Shown one piece after another: positions 11,101-23,141 of a stretch of 64,000 nucleotides of DNA. The notes beneath the pieces are model-generated. The model had not been told where the DNA came from and ran no database searches. It was given only the letters and a program-made list of their open reading frames with translations. Origin of the DNA: Cristatella mucedo (taxonomy: Eukaryota > Bryozoa > Phylactolaemata > Cristatellidae); NCBI GenBank assembly GCA_009760855.2, contig WPIO01000015.1, positions 6,228,501-6,292,500 of the forward strand, in the 5' to 3' direction. The stretch's first letter is position 1. Each line of letters begins with the position of its first letter. The position numbers were made by a program, and so were the translations under genes.

Positions 11101-13305
11101 AGTGACACCCGCCGCTCCGGTGGCGCCCGCCGCTCCGGTGGCGCCCGGCGCTCCAGTGACACCCGAAGCTCCGGTGGCGCCCGCTGCCCCGGTGGCGCCC
11201 CCCGCGCCGGTGGCACCTGCCGCTCCGGTTGCGCCCGCCGCTCCATTGGAGCCCACCGCTCCGGGGGAACCCGCCGCTCCAGTGGCGCCCTCCGCTCCTG
11301 TGGCTCCCGTCGCTCCATTTAAGCCGTTCGCTCCCTGTGGGCCCAACAAGCCGGTGGCACCCGTCGATCCGTTAGCGCCTTGGGCACCAGTGGTGCCAGC
11401 AGCGCCCGTAGTGCCCGCCAGTCCTTGCGCGCCCGTCGCTCCGGCCGCGCCCGTCGCTCCAGCCGCGCCCGTCGCTCCCGACGCCCCTGCGGGGCCGCTG
11501 GCGCCCTGAGCGCCGGAAGCACCTGGCGCGCCAGTGCTTCCGATCGCTCCCGTGGCTCCGGCCGTTCCCTTGGCTCCCGTGCTTCCGGTCGCTCCATTGG
11601 CTCCGATCGCTCCCTTGGCTCCTGCGCTTCCGGTCGCTCCATTGGCTCCGATCGCTCCCTTGGCTCCTGCGCTTCCGGTCGCTCCAGTGGCTCCCGTCGC
11701 TCCCTGAGCTCCTGCGCTTCCGGTCGCTCCAATAGCTCCCGTCGTTCCCTGAACTCCCGTGCTTCCGGTCGCTCCCGTGGCTCCGATCGTTCCCTGAGCT
11801 CCCGTGCTTCCGGTTGCTCCGGTGGCTCCCGTCGTTCCCTGAGCTCCCGTGCTTCCGGTCGATCCGACGTCTCCGGTTGTTCCCTGAGCTCCCGTGCTTC
11901 CGGTTGCTCCGATGGCTCCGGTTGTTCCCTGAGCTCCCGTGCTTCCGGTCTCTCCGGTGGCTCCGATCGTTCCCTGAGCTCCTGTGCTTCCGGTCGCTCC
12001 GGTGGCTCCAGTCGCACCAGCGGTGCCCGCAGCGCCGGTAGCTCCCGGCGCTCCAGCAGCTCCTGTGGCGCCTGCCGCGCCCTGCACTCCTTGGGTGCCC
12101 GGTGTTCCAGGCGCTCCCGCTGCACCCGTGGCTCCGGCGGAACCGGCGGCGCCGGTCGCGCCTGCTGCTCCTTGCGCGCCAGGAGCTCCCTTGGTGCCGG
12201 CTGGTCCTTGCACTCCGGCCGGTCCCTGCGCTCCGGCCGCTCCCGCAGCGCCCCTGGATCCGGCTGCTCCGGTGGCTCCGCTGGGTCCGGCGGATCCGGG
12301 GCTGCCGGTGGCTCCTGTGGCGCCCGTCAGCCCAGCGATTCCCTGAGCGCCAGTGTCTCCGCGGTCCCCCTTGGCGCCTTGGCCACCCGCTGCACCGGCG
12401 GCGCCCGTCGCTCCAGTTGCGCCCGGCGCTCCGGTATTTCCGGGAGCGCCCTGAGCGCCCAACAGTCCTGTCTGGCCGTCGCTGCCCGTCGATCCCGTCG
12501 CTCCCGTTTCGCCCGTCGCGCCCGGCACTCCGGTGTTTCCGGAAGCGCCCTGAGCGCCTGACGGTCCTGTCTGGCCGTCGCTACCCGCCGTGCCCGTCGC
12601 TCCCGTCGCGCCGGCGTTTCCGGTCGCGCCCGGGCTGCCGCTGGCGCCGTCGGCCCCGGTCGCACCTGTGGCGCCCGTGGCGCCAGTGGCACCCGAGGCG
12701 CCGGCTGGACCTGCCTGGCCCGCCGCGCCGCTACTTCCTGTACTGCCCGTGCTGCCGGTCGCTCCGGTGATGCCGGCGGCGCCGGTGGAGCCCGTGCTGC
12801 CGCTCGGACCCTGAGGCCCGGACGCACCCGTTGATCCCGGGTCTCCCGTCGCGCCCGGAGCGCCGCGGGCTCCGCTCGCTCCCGCAGCGCCAGTGGACCC
12901 GGTCGGGCCCCGGGCACCGGTGGCGCCCGCAGGACCCGCGCTTCCCGTCGCTCCTCGGGCGCCGGCGCTTCCGGTCGACCCGGTCGATCCGGTCTGTCCG
13001 GACGGCCCGCGAGCGCCCGACGCTCCACTTTCGCCCTTGGGCCCAGTGTCGCCCTGAGGGCCGGTGATGCCGCTCTGGCCCTGCGCTCCTGTCGCGCCGT
13101 CGACGCCCGTCGCTCCGTCCTGGCCGTCCGTACCGTTAACGCCGGGCTCGCCTTTCGGACCGGTCGGCCCGGGCTGGCCTTTGCAGCCGGGTCGCCCCGT
13201 TGGACCCGTCGGGCCCATGGAGCCGGTCATGCCCGCGTCTCCACGGTCGCCTTTCGGGCCTGCAGGTCCGGGCGGACCCGCGGCTGTCGCGTCACGCTTG
13301 TACCT
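8185..13305 (-). CDS. Very long Thr/Ala-rich collagen, main exon
   Basis: One uninterrupted frame of about 1,700 residues ending at a TAG (8185-8187). It opens with R-Y-K-R-D (a furin-type cleavage site) followed by Gly-X-Y triplets to near the C-terminus. The N-terminal portion is richer in Pro/Lys ([10 protein letters not shown]). About 11.5-12.0 kb carries about ten 15-residue repeats ([15 protein letters not shown] type). About 9.75-11.3 kb is almost pure GAAGAT. The C-terminus has [10 protein letters not shown], one short Gly-X-Y break (DAAAAPP) and a non-collagenous tail with one Cys. Thr at Y positions suggests O-glycosylated rather than hydroxyproline-stabilised helix, as in some annelid cuticle collagens (inference). 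The boundary at 13305 is chosen at a TTGCAG splice acceptor in phase 0; the frame stays open upstream, so a longer exon is possible. Confidence 0.85.
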   Translation of the reverse strand, partial: RYKRDATAAGPPGPAGPKGDRGDAGMTGSMGPTGPTGRPGCKGQPGPTGPKGEPGVNGTDGQDGATGVDGATGAQGQSGITGPQGDTGPKGESGASGARGPSGQTGSTGSTGSAGARGATGSAGPAGATGARGPTGSTGAAGASGARGAPGATGDPGSTGASGPQGPSGSTGSTGAAGITGATGSTGSTGSSGAAGQAGPAGASGATGATGATGATGADGASGSPGATGNAGATGATGTAGSDGQTGPSGAQGASGNTGVPGATGETGATGSTGSDGQTGLLGAQGAPGNTGAPGATGATGAAGAAGGQGAKGDRGDTGAQGIAGLTGATGATGSPGSAGPSGATGAAGSRGAAGAAGAQGPAGVQGPAGTKGAPGAQGAAGATGAAGSAGATGAAGAPGTPGTQGVQGAAGATGAAGAPGATGAAGTAGATGATGATGSTGAQGTIGATGETGSTGAQGTTGAIGATGSTGAQGTTGDVGSTGSTGAQGTTGATGATGSTGAQGTIGATGATGSTGVQGTTGAIGATGSAGAQGATGATGATGSAGAKGAIGANGATGSAGAKGAIGANGATGSTGAKGTAGATGAIGSTGAPGASGAQGASGPAGASGATGAAGATGAAGATGAQGLAGTTGAAGTTGAQGANGSTGATGLLGPQGANGLNGATGATGAEGATGAAGSPGAVGSNGAAGATGAAGATGAGGATGAAGATGASGVTGAPGATGAAGATGAAGVTGAVGTTGAAGATGAAGSNGAAGATGAAGATGAAGATGAAGATGVAGATGAAGATGAAGSRGAAGATGAAGVTGATGATGVAGSRGAAGANGAAGATGAAGATGAAGATGAAGVTGVAGVTGAAGATGAAGSNGAAGATGAAGATGAAGATGAVGATGTAGSTGAAGATGAAGATGAAGATGAVGATGAAGATGAAGATGAAGATGAAGATGAAGATGAAGATGAAGSNGAAGATGAAGATGAAGATGAVGATGAAGATGAAGATGAAGATGAAGSRGAAGANGAAGATGAAGATGAAGATGAAGATGAVGSRGAAGANGAAGATGAAGATGAAGATGAAGATGAAGPNGAAGATGAAGATGAAGATGASGSNGAAGATGEAGVTGAVGVTGAAGANGAAGATGAAGATGAAGATGAAGSNGAAGVTGAAGATGAEGSTGAVGATGAQGQAGATGATGATGSTGSQGPAGLTGSQGLLGPTGAAGAAGAAGTPGAPGAKGAAGPQGATGAPGAAGANGTPGTNGGTGAKGAKGEQGVAGLNGAAGATGAQGLQGVAGAAGATGSAGSTGPTGASGTRGADGALGATGAPGQTGPTGAQGTAGETGTPGSAGVPGAAGAPGSTGDTGQTGSAGSPGATGSSGSPGSTGATGAAGLSGVAGAAGPAGQTGAPGTAGEAGASGPTGAQGAAGLQGPAGSAGPTGAAGANGAAGATGSPGAPGATGPLGQTGAVGSTGSAGPAGATGAAGVTGPQGAAGSAGPAGPKGAAGAAGSPGPAGPAGARGAAGVAGAAGAAGAAGPAGARGAAGAAGAPGATGSQGPKGDSGAAGATGDVGPQGLQGSQGPAGANGSSGAPGAAGPTGDAGRPGADGPSGPAGPAGPQGATGSTGANGSVGATGPQGATGDAAAAPPGPPGPPGETGAQGPIGDPGTPGAQGASGVLYWQVEQDAICGSEPDDGSTTEPPAQPSATAAGW

Positions 13306-13393
13306 CTGCAACGCGGCGGACGCGCGGCGTGACGCAATCGTCCGATCGGAGCTGCCCTCACTCGCGAACGCTCGTGTGCGGGTGCGGCGCCTG

Positions 13394-13466
13394 CGTCCAA
13401 GCGATGAGTCAGCGCAATGGCGGCGACGCGACGTCCAAGCGACGAGTCAGCGCAATGGCGGCGAGC
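13394..13466. repeat. Short tandem duplication upstream of the collagen exon
   Basis: Two adjacent copies of roughly 37 bp containing GAGTCAGCGCAATGGCGGCGA. It lies within the putative intron or upstream coding extension of the collagen gene. Confidence 0.6.
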
Positions 13467-13677
13467 GCTTCGCGCTCGCGAGGAGGAAGCTCTGCGGTGC
13501 AGCAATTTTCGTGGAGGGCAAAGATTTGCGCCTCCGGAAATCCTAATTCAAGCCCACGAAGGCTCGAGCAAGTTTGCTGGGGGTAAGTTAGGATGTGCCT
13601 AAATACAAGACTCTTTATGAATTAAGCTGAGGAGCTTCACTGGGGAGCCGGGAGCTTAACTCGAGCGCCGAGCGAGC

Positions 13678-13870
13678 GTTTGGTCCGGTGGTTAAGGTTC
13701 TCACCCGATCGAGGTCTACAGCTGTGTTTAATGGCCGCGGTTGTAGGCTAAAGTCCCCTCACATATTTTAAGCGCCTGAATAGAGACTAAATTATGCTAG
13801 CGCGCTATACAAATAAATTGTATATGTATATATGAATAAATGTGTATATATATATACATATATATAAATG
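13678..13870 (+). mobile_element. tRNA-SINE, family B, with (TA)n end
   Basis: The tRNA-like head (GGTCCGGTGGTTAAGGTTCTC) is followed by AAGCGCCTGAATAGAGACTAA...GCGCTATACAAAT and a TATA-rich tail. The last block resembles the 3' end of the L2 LINEs here, so this is a LINE-tailed SINE. The middle of the head is degenerate. Confidence 0.7.
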
Positions 13871-14569
13871 TATATTGCTGGCGTCAGTTAACCGTCGAAG
13901 AGGACTAGACGGGGTTGACATAATAAAGGTGGTAATAAGGTTCCGTGGGTCCCGTTTGGGGCAGCCTACTAAAACGGCGCCGTGCTAGATCTGCCAGATT
14001 ATGACTGCCGAATTATTATTTGCGGCTACTGAATTTCAGCAGCTACGAACCGGCTACGTCGCAATCTGTTGTCGGGTGGCCTCAAAGGTCAAGTCACTAA
14101 GTTCTCAAGCAGCTTAGAGCCGCGGGTATTCAGCCACTCAGCCACTTCGCCAAAGGCGCCGCTGGCCAATTGCAGTGGCGCCGCTGCCACGGTCTGTGCA
14201 CCGGAGCGTCGGTCGACAACGACGGCATGCAGCTTCCTGCTGCTCGTGCGCGCTCAGCACCAGCTCTCTCTAGCTCGGACTGCTCTTTCCCGGTGCTGCA
14301 GCGCGCGTGCGAGCGTTCGCTTGCAGCAGCAGCCAAGCAAGGATTCAGTTTGCCTTTAGGCCTGACGAGTCGTCAACTGACGTGCTGCTGAAAACCTACG
14401 ACGTGCCGCAGGACCTTTCGCCGTCGGCGGCGCTGTGCGACGCTCGTTAGGAATAGTACAGCTGTCGGCGGACGAAAGTTTTGCGCGGAAGAAATGCGTC
14501 CGGTCAGTAGAGAGGTCCGCAGAGAGGTCATTAGAGAGGTCGGCCGCTAATATCTCTACGCTAGCATAG

Positions 14570-15190
14570 CTGAACTGCTGCTGCAGCAGTTTCAGTCTCC
14601 TCGTGCCCTCAGGTCGTGCTTGGGCAATCAATTAGCGGCTCCAGTGATACGCTTAAGGACCAGTGACGACAGAAGCTTTTGCTCTGCAGGTCACACTCGC
14701 AATTCTTACGCAACGACATCTATCCTCTTGCTGCCGGCTATGGCTGGCACATCCTTTCCACAAGTCCTGAGTTGCTACCGCCATGCTACTCACTACACCG
14801 AGCTGGTTTGGTCCAGCGGTTAAGGTGCTCGCCCCGACCAAGGTCTGGCTGGGGTCGTGGGCTCGAGCCCCGAGGCATATGTGAAGCGCCTGAATAGAGA
14901 CTAAGCTCTCTTGGGGCGCTATACAAATTAATTATTTATACATACATACATACATATACATACATGCACATAAATATATATATATATATCTCTCTCAACT
15001 GCCATCCTTACTCAGCTATGCTTCTCACTCTCTGTTAATTGCATGAGATGAAGTCTGTCGGCTGCCGCATGCGCACTGAAAGTCGCTGAAAGGCTCTGAG
15101 TGGGCTATAGAAAACTCTCTTGCCTAACACCAAAATGGCCTGTGTGATTTAGTGGAGTTACAGACGGAGACGCATTACATTTAATAACTT
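14570..15190 (+). mobile_element. L2 LINE family B, 3' part, split by a SINE
   Basis: Matches the 3' part of the family B element at 43.66-44.08 kb (CAGTTTCAGNCT..., TTCTTACGCAACGAC, GTGGAGTTACAGACGGAGA). A family B SINE at about 14803-14990 interrupts it after the CTACTCACTAC segment; the remainder resumes at CTCTCTCAACTGC. Confidence 0.75.
14803..14990 (+). mobile_element. tRNA-SINE, family B (best copy) with ATAC/TA tail
   Basis: Head GGTTTGGTCCAGCGGTTAAGG, then GTGGGCTCGAGCCCC (B-box class GGNTCGANNCC), then GCGCCTGAATAGAGAC...GGGGCGCTATACAAAT and a CATACATA/TATA tail. It is inserted in the L2-B 3' region. Confidence 0.8.
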
Positions 15191-16095
15191 CGTCAGCTAA
15201 GCCGTCAGAGCCAGGCGGGGGGGGGCAGCTGAGGACGTTCCACGTGTTTCCGGTCAATGTATCCACATTGTCAAATCGCCGCTAGCGAGACTTTGTGCTG
15301 CAAAGTAGCTGGGCCGCTAGAGTGCGTGGCGGCGCAGGAACAGCGGAGGAGTCTAAAACGGTGCGACCTCTGCGGCTATCACCCTGCTCGCTGTGGGCTA
15401 CAAACAACAGCCTACCGAAGAACTTGAACCCGCGACCTGAGTCATTAAGTGCGAGCACCTTGCCCCTCGACTAAGACCCAGCGAGTTGACCTCCAGGCTA
15501 AGAGATGGGACCTTTTGCCCAGCCTTTGACGCAACCAAAGGCTTGCGAGATAGCCAATCCCGCGCAAGGCAAGGTTTTCAATCTCGGCGCTTCGGCAGAA
15601 GGCCTTCTTCGGCGGCGGTTTTCCATTTTGAAACGAACCGCACGTCGGTTAAAACTGCGCGTCAGGGCGGAAGGAAGCCTCGTTAGTGAGGAAATGTCAA
15701 AAAAATAAAAAGAAGTTGGTCCAAAAGTCGAATTCATTTTTAGGGTGACTTTCAAAAGACAAACATGGTAGAACTGTGATAGCCTTTTTGACAATTTTCA
15801 CATAAAAGGAAAGCATTAAAAAACCATCATGTCTAACCTGAAAATCCGGAATTAGCATATCTACAATTAAACTGTTCTCCGATGGCTTTTGGATATAAAT
15901 TTCTTAACTGGCCAAGTACTTGACGGATTGGAAAATTAGAAATTTAAGTCCAGCCCTGCTCGTAAGCCACTTTAGGAGATCGTGTCAGTTGCATAAGTTT
16001 TGCTATACATGCCATCAAACATCCTTCAACTTTATTATCTGAACTTCTTAAAATATATAGACAAACTTAGTCAACCAAAGTCATGTTTAAACTTG
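15190..16095. other. No recognisable gene
   Basis: Includes a GC-rich half and an AT-rich half from about 15700. Only short frames are present, with no domain or repeat family recognised. Confidence 0.3.
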
Positions 16096-16099
16096 TGCA

Positions 16100-16432
16100 G
16101 TAATGTACCAGCACAGCTCAACTCTGTCACTCACTGTTAGGTCCCTTCATTCTCTGGCCCTAGCCTCCTATCGGAACTATTCCCCCATCAGGTTAGGCAT
16201 CGCATCACCCTCTTTTTTGAATCAAATCGTTTAGCTAAACCTCGCACGAACCTTAAGTCCTTTGCAAACCGTGCCTTTAGTTTGTACGCTCCCAAAGCCT
16301 GGAGCGCATTCCCGATTGTACTTTTAAAAGGAAGCTAAGAGCAGCAAATGTAAAGCGCCCAGAGAGAGATTAAGTTTTCTGAGGACACTTTATCAAGTGC
16401 ATTATTATTAATATTATTATTATTATTAACGC
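16100..16432 (+). mobile_element. L2-A LINE 3' fragment with (ATT)n tail
   Basis: Diverged match to the RT C-terminus and 3' UTR of the 25-27.9 kb L2. It ends in GCGCCCAGAGAGAGATTAAG...TATCAAGTGCATTATTATT. Confidence 0.8.
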
Positions 16433-16435
16433 ACC

Positions 16436-16692
16436 CATCTTTCACAGTATTTAGTGGGTCCGTGTGATTCTTCCTTTGCGTGCTGGCACGGTGCATGCAG
16501 CCGCTAATTATATTTGCATGCTAACTCCAGGCATGTCACCTTCAACTATGTTATTCTTGTTCGCATTGTGCTTGCTATTACTAAACACATGATCATGCTT
16601 CAATTAAGCATATTTAAAGTTCCTTGATAGAGATTGAGTTCTCTGAGAGTGCTATACAAATGCATTATTATTATTATTATCATCATCGTCGT
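16436..16692 (+). mobile_element. L2-A 3' UTR fragment
   Basis: Begins with ATTTAGTGGGTCCGTGTGATTC as in other L2-A 3' UTRs, runs through the GATAGAGATTGAGTTCTCTGAG hairpin and ends in (ATT)n/(CAT)n. It directly follows another L2 tail. Confidence 0.75.
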
Positions 16693-17164
16693 TACAACTC
16701 GCGTAGACAGCTGCTGGTAGCTGGCGCAGCTTTCAAATTTCGAGTCTCCTCCTCCTCCTCCTTTCCCTCGAGCTTCCGCCGCCGCAGCTACTACTTATCT
16801 CCCTCTCGCGATTCTCGACGGCATAGCCGCTAGGTTGGCATTCTCCCTCTTCAGGGCCGCGCTTAGTGCAGACTTCGTAGGAGATGTCAATCGGAATAGC
16901 ACAGAATTTGCACAGCTTCTTAAGTGGAAGTAAATCTACTTTCTTGGAGCGTTAGATAGATTGCGATGACAAGGCGGTTTCAGCTTCTTTTCTTGATTTC
17001 GTCAAATTATAGGACGCGACGTCTGGCGATGACAAGTTCTGTCCGGGGTTTCGGAAACTTGCGCAATGAGGTCAAGGCCTCCGCAGGATTCGAGGTTAAT
17101 CAGAGGCAGAGCTATTTGACCAATAGAGGAGAGGAATACTATTTACCCTATTTAGTAAGAACAA

Positions 17165-17590
17165 CACTACAACATTCTTCGGCGCCCAAAGAGAATTGAA
17201 TCTCTTTCGGGGCACTTTACATATGCTGTTAAGGAAGTGTGTCAATTTCTTCACGAATAAGCACAAAAAAAGACAATTCGCTCGGACCGCACAAATAATG
17301 CGAGAAGCTGGTGTGTTTTTAGCTTTTTTTTAGATCATTAATTCAGAGTGTCTCGTGATGTCAGCCGGTAGTGAGTTCCAGGATTTAGGAGAATGCAAAC
17401 TAAAGGCGCGGTCTCCTAACGATCTGAGGTTAGTCCGATGCACGGCAAAAATACTTGAGTCAGAGCAACCGTTGGTATGATGCGGGGTGAAAGCAGGAAA
17501 TGCGAAAATGAGAGAAATAAGAAGACGCGTGGATTTTATATAAATTGAGAGGTCATTGAAAAGCATATAATTCATTCCTACAGTGCACTA
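17165..17590 (-). mobile_element. L2-type LINE fragments, minus strand
   Basis: 17165-17240 resembles the L2 3' hairpin (AGAGAATTGAATCTCTTTCGGGGC). 17330-17560 matches the RT C-terminal region (GAGTTCCAGGATTTAGGAGAA..., GGCGCGGTCTCCTAACGATCTGAGGTT). It is diverged and incomplete. Confidence 0.6.
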
Positions 17591-17690
17591 AGAGAATTGA
17601 ACCTCTATTCAGACACTTCCCGTATGCCGCCGCTTTCGAGCCCACAACCTCGGTCTTTCGAGGCGAGCGAGCACCTGGTTTGACCCTGGG
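17583..17690 (-). mobile_element. tRNA-SINE family B, minus strand
   Basis: Reverse-strand CTAAGAGAATTGAACCTCTATTCAG tail, then GAGCCCACAACCTCGG B-box region and the GAGCACCTGG head remnant. Confidence 0.6.
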
Positions 17691-17719
17691 GTCAAACCAG
17701 GGCGGCTAATTGACTTAAG

Positions 17720-17790
17720 CCAGAGAGAGAGAGAGAGACAGAAAGAGAGAGGGAGAGAGGGGGAGAGAGAGGGAGAGAGCAAAAGAGAGT

Positions 17791-17858
<68 letters not shown>

Positions 17859-17905
17859 GCAAAAGAGAGCAACCGAGAAAGAGAGAGAGAGAGCAAAGAA
17901 GAGAG
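17720..17905. repeat. (AG)n tract
   Basis: Imperfect GA repeat, purine on the plus strand, with short GGGA and CAAA interruptions. Confidence 0.9.
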
Positions 17906-18856
17906 GCGCCATACTGACATTGCGGAGTGCTAGATTGGTCGCGCGGCTCCCTAATTATAACGACTTGAAGCCGGTTATGATACAATGCACGGTAGGCCGC
18001 ATACAGAGGAAGTCATATCATAGGCTGAGTTGGCTTCAGGCCTTTGAACCATGCTGGAGTTGAGCTCGAGGCTTGGCGCTGACCGGCCATTGAGAGGTGC
18101 TCGGGGCGCCGTACGAGAGATGTACGCTGAGACTGCTGCTAGACGCCTGCGACCCTCAGCGGCTGTCGAATGCACTTCCCTATGCTATGGATACGAGCTT
18201 GCAATCTCATGGTAGGGGGCGCTCTTCACGGGTTTCTCGCCCCTCTACCGTCGTCTTAACTACGTCGTAACTACGTCGTAACTACGTGGTGCTACACCTG
18301 AAAGTCGCTAGCCGTGGTTCAGAGGCTCAGCCATTCGCCAGTTTTCGCCTCGCGTCGGCATGGACTACCACCGCTACGAGCGAGCGCAGTCTAGTTCTGT
18401 CCGGACTAGGGAGCCACCACGCCCCCTTTTTTACAGCTTCTGCCGCCACGCTCGTCGGGCGCGTGATTGGCCGGCGCGGTGCCGACTGATTGAATTCCGC
18501 GAATTGCGCACCGGTGCTTTGTCGGCAGCGCGAAAAAGCGTTTACACCACCATCGCCCTTGTACAGTTCACCGGCGAACCGTTGTGCGTTCACGAGCAGG
18601 ACGCCGCGGCGGAAGCAGCGGCGTGGTTAGCCGCGGTGGCCTGAAACGCACTACGGCAACGGACGCAGCGCGGCGACCTAGCGCCGCGCGGCGACCTACC
18701 TGCGCTGCCCTGCGTCCGTTGTTATAAATATACACCTGTTTAACCCTCGAACGCAACTCGCCGAGAATCAATTCTCAATACAACTTCCACCGAGGCGCCC
18801 TTCATTAAGAAGAGCACCACAGTGGCGTATTGCTCGCGCAGGCAGATAAGCTAAAG

Positions 18857-18999
<143 letters not shown>

Positions 19000-19042
19000 G
19001 TGCGAGTTGCTCGCTCGTGAGCTCGAACGTGCGGCGGCTCAC

Positions 19043-19345
19043 CGTTCGCTGCGCCTCCTCGAGGGCGCGGATCCTGGCGCCATAGACGGCGATGGTGTCG
19101 CCGTACTCATCGACGGTGCGCAACAGGTCGATGACGGCCGACTGCTGCTTGCCGAGCGAGACGAGAGCGAAGCACTGCGAGCCGACGCAGGCGACCACGA
19201 GGCACGTCAGCGACGCCACCCAGAAGCCGACGCGGCGCCCGCTCTTCTCGCTCTGCCGGCCGTCGGCGGCGGCGTCCGCGCGCTGCCCTGCAGAACGCCG
19301 GTCATCTCTTCGCTGCCTGCGTTCGCTGCGCTTCGCACTTCCGAG
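19043..19345 (-). CDS. Exon-like frame: membrane segment plus helix; possible collagen N-terminus
   Basis: On the minus strand this frame encodes basic residues, then a hydrophobic segment (GFWVASLTCLVVACVGSQCF), then a helical stretch with heptad-like spacing (VIDLLRTVDEY...IRALEEAQRT). It ends at ACG|GTGAGC, a good phase-0 splice donor. A short N-terminal cytoplasmic part, a membrane anchor, a coiled segment, a furin site and then Gly-X-Y is the order of transmembrane and nematode-cuticle-type collagens. It would splice in frame to the RYKR acceptor at 13305. The start codon is not identified; the frame is open upstream, with a CTATTTCAG acceptor-like site near 19430. Confidence 0.45.
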
Positions 19346-19494
19346 TGAAGACGCACGCGCGAGGGGGAGCAGGATCGAGCGGGGGGGGGGGATGCGGCGG
19401 CGGCGGTATGCGGCGACGCGCTGAAATAGAACGAGCCGGATGGAAGTGGAGTCGCGAAAGGCGCCTGGGCGCGTGGCCGCCGCCGGCGAGCGCC

Positions 19495-19590
19495 GTTCGG
19501 CCGTTTCGCCGCGGGACGGGGTGGGCGGCGGCGGCGGTGGCGGCGGCGGCGGCGGCGGCTGCGGCGGCGGCGGCGGCGGAGGCGGTCCGC
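19495..19590. repeat. (GGC)n tract in GC-rich block
   Basis: GGC/GGT trinucleotide run in a CpG-rich stretch (about 19.0-20.1 kb) upstream of the exon-like frame, plausibly a promoter-proximal CpG-rich region. Confidence 0.7.
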
Positions 19591-20190
19591 TCCGGGGCTC
19601 CGGACAGGCAGCGGCTCGAGAGGCAGCGGGTGGCGCCGGCTTTTTTAGGCGATGCAGCGCACCGCGAGCTCCCGCAAGCTAGCGCAAGCCTGGTCAGCAG
19701 CGCTCGCCGAGGCCGCCACCACCGCCGGAATGGCCGAAGCGGTCGAAAAGCTCTTCTCTCATGCACTTTCGAGAAGCTTTTCGTCACGAACTTCGCCACG
19801 AACTTCTGCTCGCCGGCTTTTTGCAGCAGGAATCGATCGAGGCCGTGAAGCGCTCGCTGTCGCGCTGGGAACGGGTGCGGGCGGGGTGCGGACCGCCGCG
19901 GAGGCAGGAAGAGGGCGCCGCCGCCGCCGCAGTCGAGCCAGCCGGCCACGACCGGACCGAGCGCAGGGGCTGCGCTCAGCGCTCTGACCGCCCGGTTGAA
20001 TGGAAGTTTTTGTGCGAGTCGCGCCGCTTTCAAGGACCCACGGGAGCACGCACTAACGGCTCGAAAAGATCAGCGCCACAAGTGACCGCGCACTGAGCTT
20101 GAGCAAAGGCGCCATTAAATCATTACAATTGAATTATAGCTAGTTGGTAAGAGGGATGCCTGTCGCCTCGCTAGTCAATGAGGTAAGCGA

Positions 20191-20227
20191 TGATTTCTCT
20201 CTCTCTCTCTCTCTCTTGCTATCTCTT

Positions 20228-20272
<45 letters not shown>

Positions 20273-20490
20273 CTCTCTACCTCTCTCTCCCTCTCTCTCC
20301 CTCTCTCTCTATCTCTCCCTCTCTCTTGCTCTCTACCTCTCTCTCCCTCTCTCTCCCTCTCTCTCCCTCTCTCCCTCTCTCTCCCCCTCTCTCTCTCTCT
20401 CTCTCTTGCTCTCTCTCCCCTCTCTCGCTCTCTCTCTTTCTTTCTTGCTCTCTACCTCTCGCACTCTTTCTCTCCCTCTCTCTCCCCTAC
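20191..20490. repeat. (CT)n tract
   Basis: Pyrimidine-rich CT repeat with CCTCTC and TTGCTC interruptions. It is complementary to the (AG)n tract 0.5 kb downstream. Confidence 0.9.
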
Positions 20491-20977
20491 CCGAATTACC
20501 TTCGTCGCTTTTCGGAGAACCCATGGGCTCGCCGAGAAAAGCCTAGCGCCTCGCAGCCTCGTTCCTGGTCGCAGCAGCAGACTTTCTCGCTTTCCCGCGA
20601 CGCGACCGTCCGACTGCTGCCTGCAGAGGCTGCAAGCGCGCGCAGCAGCCGCCTCCTACGCCTGCCGCCGCTCTGACTCCGACCAACCCGCCCGTGCTGC
20701 CCTGAAAAGCCGCGAGGCAGCGCTGCGTCAGGCCGGGCCATTATTCCCACGCGCTAGCTCTCTGGATGGCGCGTGCTTTAAAAGCAGCGACTATTTGCCT
20801 AATTGCGAGCGCCGCAGCTTACTAGGTGACAGCCTTTGTGCTGCGCGGAGGCGTGCAACGGCGCGCGGAGGCTTCGCCGGCGCTGGCTCGACCGTTCGCC
20901 GACGACGCCCTTCCGACTCCAGGCGCGAATTAGCGGGCGTGGCGTCGGAGAGTGCATCGATACAGGCGATTGCGCTC

Positions 20978-20983
<6 letters not shown>

Positions 20984-21067
<84 letters not shown>
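20984..21067. repeat. (AG)n microsatellite
   Basis: Near-perfect AG run flanked by non-repetitive GC-rich DNA. Confidence 0.9.
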
Positions 21068-21068
<1 letters not shown>

Positions 21069-21437
21069 GCAGGACGCAGCGCCGCTGCTTGGCGCTGCCT
21101 GGTACTGTGCTGCCAGCGCCGTCTGTCGATGCGGCCTGCACTGGAGTAGCGCCCTGCTTTACTTTAGTCGGACCGCACGCTCGCCGCCGCCGCCGCACGG
21201 CCCTCGACCGGACTCTCGTGTCGCCCGCCAGCCCACCGTTAACCGAAACCGTTCGGCCGCGAGTATTATGTGTGCCACCGAGACGTTTCGGATACCGTGA
21301 AACTCAGCCGCTAATACTTCGGCCGTGAAAGTTCTGCCAAAAAAGTGTGGGCGTTTCGGGTACAGACGCTTATTAACAATGCGGTTTTTTGGCCAAGCGA
21401 CCGAACTGCTTTGCTACATTCAGGAACTTTACTAGTG

Positions 21438-21626
21438 ATAATGATAATAAAATAAATCCTAGCTGCTTAAGCAGCCTCTTTTTGTATAGCGACAGAAGAG
21501 CCTTTACGGCTATCACCACCACTTGTAGTGGCGATAAAGGATCGCCCACCGCAGGAATCAAACCCGCGACCTCGGGACCGAAGTCGTGAAAAGCAACCGC
21601 CTTACCTAGTGTGCCATCACGGCTCA
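21438..21626 (-). mobile_element. SINE family A, minus strand
   Basis: Reverse complement carries TGGCACACTAGG (A-box class), GGTTTGATTCC (B-box class), GGGCGATCCTTTATCGCC and a T/A-rich end (TTTATTTTATTATCATTATC), the same order as 7428-7605. Confidence 0.75.
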
Positions 21627-22339
21627 CAAAAAAAATACAGATGTATAACTGCCTCGGAGAACGCTTTTTTCTGTACACTTTACAAATGCCGTAAAGGAAG
21701 CGTGATCAAATTTGCGACCACAGAGCCAGTTGGCGAAAAATTCGGGCCTTTGGCCCAATATCCTGTGGTTGAAATGCCGCGGTCGAAGTCACGGCGGAAG
21801 AATTTTTTCACGTTAGCTCCCGCTGTCGACTTCTGCTGCGCCGCCGCCGCGCCCGCGACGGATCGCGGCGCGGCCGCCACACGCTTCGTCGTACTCCGCC
21901 CGATCCAAGCAATGGACGACCGTTACTGTCGATGGCCTTTGGCGCGACGGCCTCGGCTGCCGTCCGTTCGCTGCCGTCCGTATGCTTCTGCCATCGCTAC
22001 CGCCTTCGCTGCCACCAGGTCACTGGCATGCTATCTCTTTATCCGGGCTTCCTTCTCCTCTATTTAGTCCTTAGTCCGGCGCAGCCGCCTTCTCGTCGTC
22101 CTTCTCCTCCCCATCGTCCTGCCGTGCGTCCGCTTCCGGTCAGCTTCCTTCGTGCGCATGAATAATAATAACACTAAGCAGTATTATTACACCCCCGATA
22201 TCTGCTGCTGCAACCGTGTGCCGCAGCTAGCTTCGCTCGGCGGCACATCGCTGCGCAGCTCGCTGCGGCTTTGTACCGCTCGGCGGCTCGCGCGGCAGAG
22301 TGAACTCAGCTGACAGCTTTGCACCGCCATAAAAAGAAA

Positions 22340-22409
22340 GGGATTGAAAGGGGAGAGAGAAAGATAGTGAGACAAAACGAAAGTAAAAGACAGAGAGAGA
22401 GAGAGAGCG

Positions 22410-22454
<45 letters not shown>

Positions 22455-22490
22455 AGAAAAAGGGAGAGAGAGGAAGATAGCGAGAGGGGC
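22340..22490. repeat. (AG)n tract
   Basis: Imperfect GA/GAAA repeat, purine on the plus strand. Confidence 0.9.
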
Positions 22491-22529
22491 AGGGGGAAAT
22501 GAAGGTCACGGACGCGCATCCTCCCGCGC

Positions 22530-23089
22530 GGCCGGCAGCTTGCGAGCGAGAAACGTCACCGGTTCGACCCTACGACGACGGGGATCACTGCCGCGGCCGC
22601 GGCGATCACCGAACCGCTCGCCGTGGTCGCGCCGCCGCGGTCGCGCCGCCGCGTCGATGAGATCGCGGCCAATTTACGAGGCGCGCGACGAGACGACGCA
22701 TTGTCCGCCGCCGTCTTTCGTCGCCGACCGTGCGACTCGTTAGTCGCGCTCGCTAAAGTTATCGCTCGACGCCGTCGCCGGCGGTGACGCCGGAAGCACG
22801 GCGGGCCACTCGACGGTGCACTCGAGACAGCTGGAGCGACCGCCGCCGCCGCGGCTTCAGTCGGCCGCTTTTCGCCCGCTCAGTTTTTCACTCGCCGCGC
22901 GCCAGGCTCGAATCTTGCTAGTGGTGCGACAGCGTGTGCGATTGGTGCGACATCCGGTCGCCGAGAGATGCACGCGCGTGAAATGGCGAGCGCGTCCGCG
23001 CCGTCGAAACCGCGGAGCCGACGCAGTCTCGCCGTCGTCAATCCCAGGCGGCGGCGGCGGCGGCGGCGACGAGTGCAGCGGCGGCGGCG

Positions 23090-23141
<52 letters not shown>

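Noticed and set aside
9760-11509. Long plus-strand frames (Ala-Pro-Val or Arg-Ser-Gly repeats, up to 579 residues) opposite the collagen
   Set aside because: They are mirror products of the repetitive Gly-Ala-Thr codons on the minus strand; the minus frame has a uniform Gly-X-Y pattern and defined ends.
8130-12125. Minus-strand Arg/Pro-rich frames inside the collagen (491, 542 and 268 residues)
   Set aside because: Out-of-frame readings of the same repeat; no independent start context or domain.
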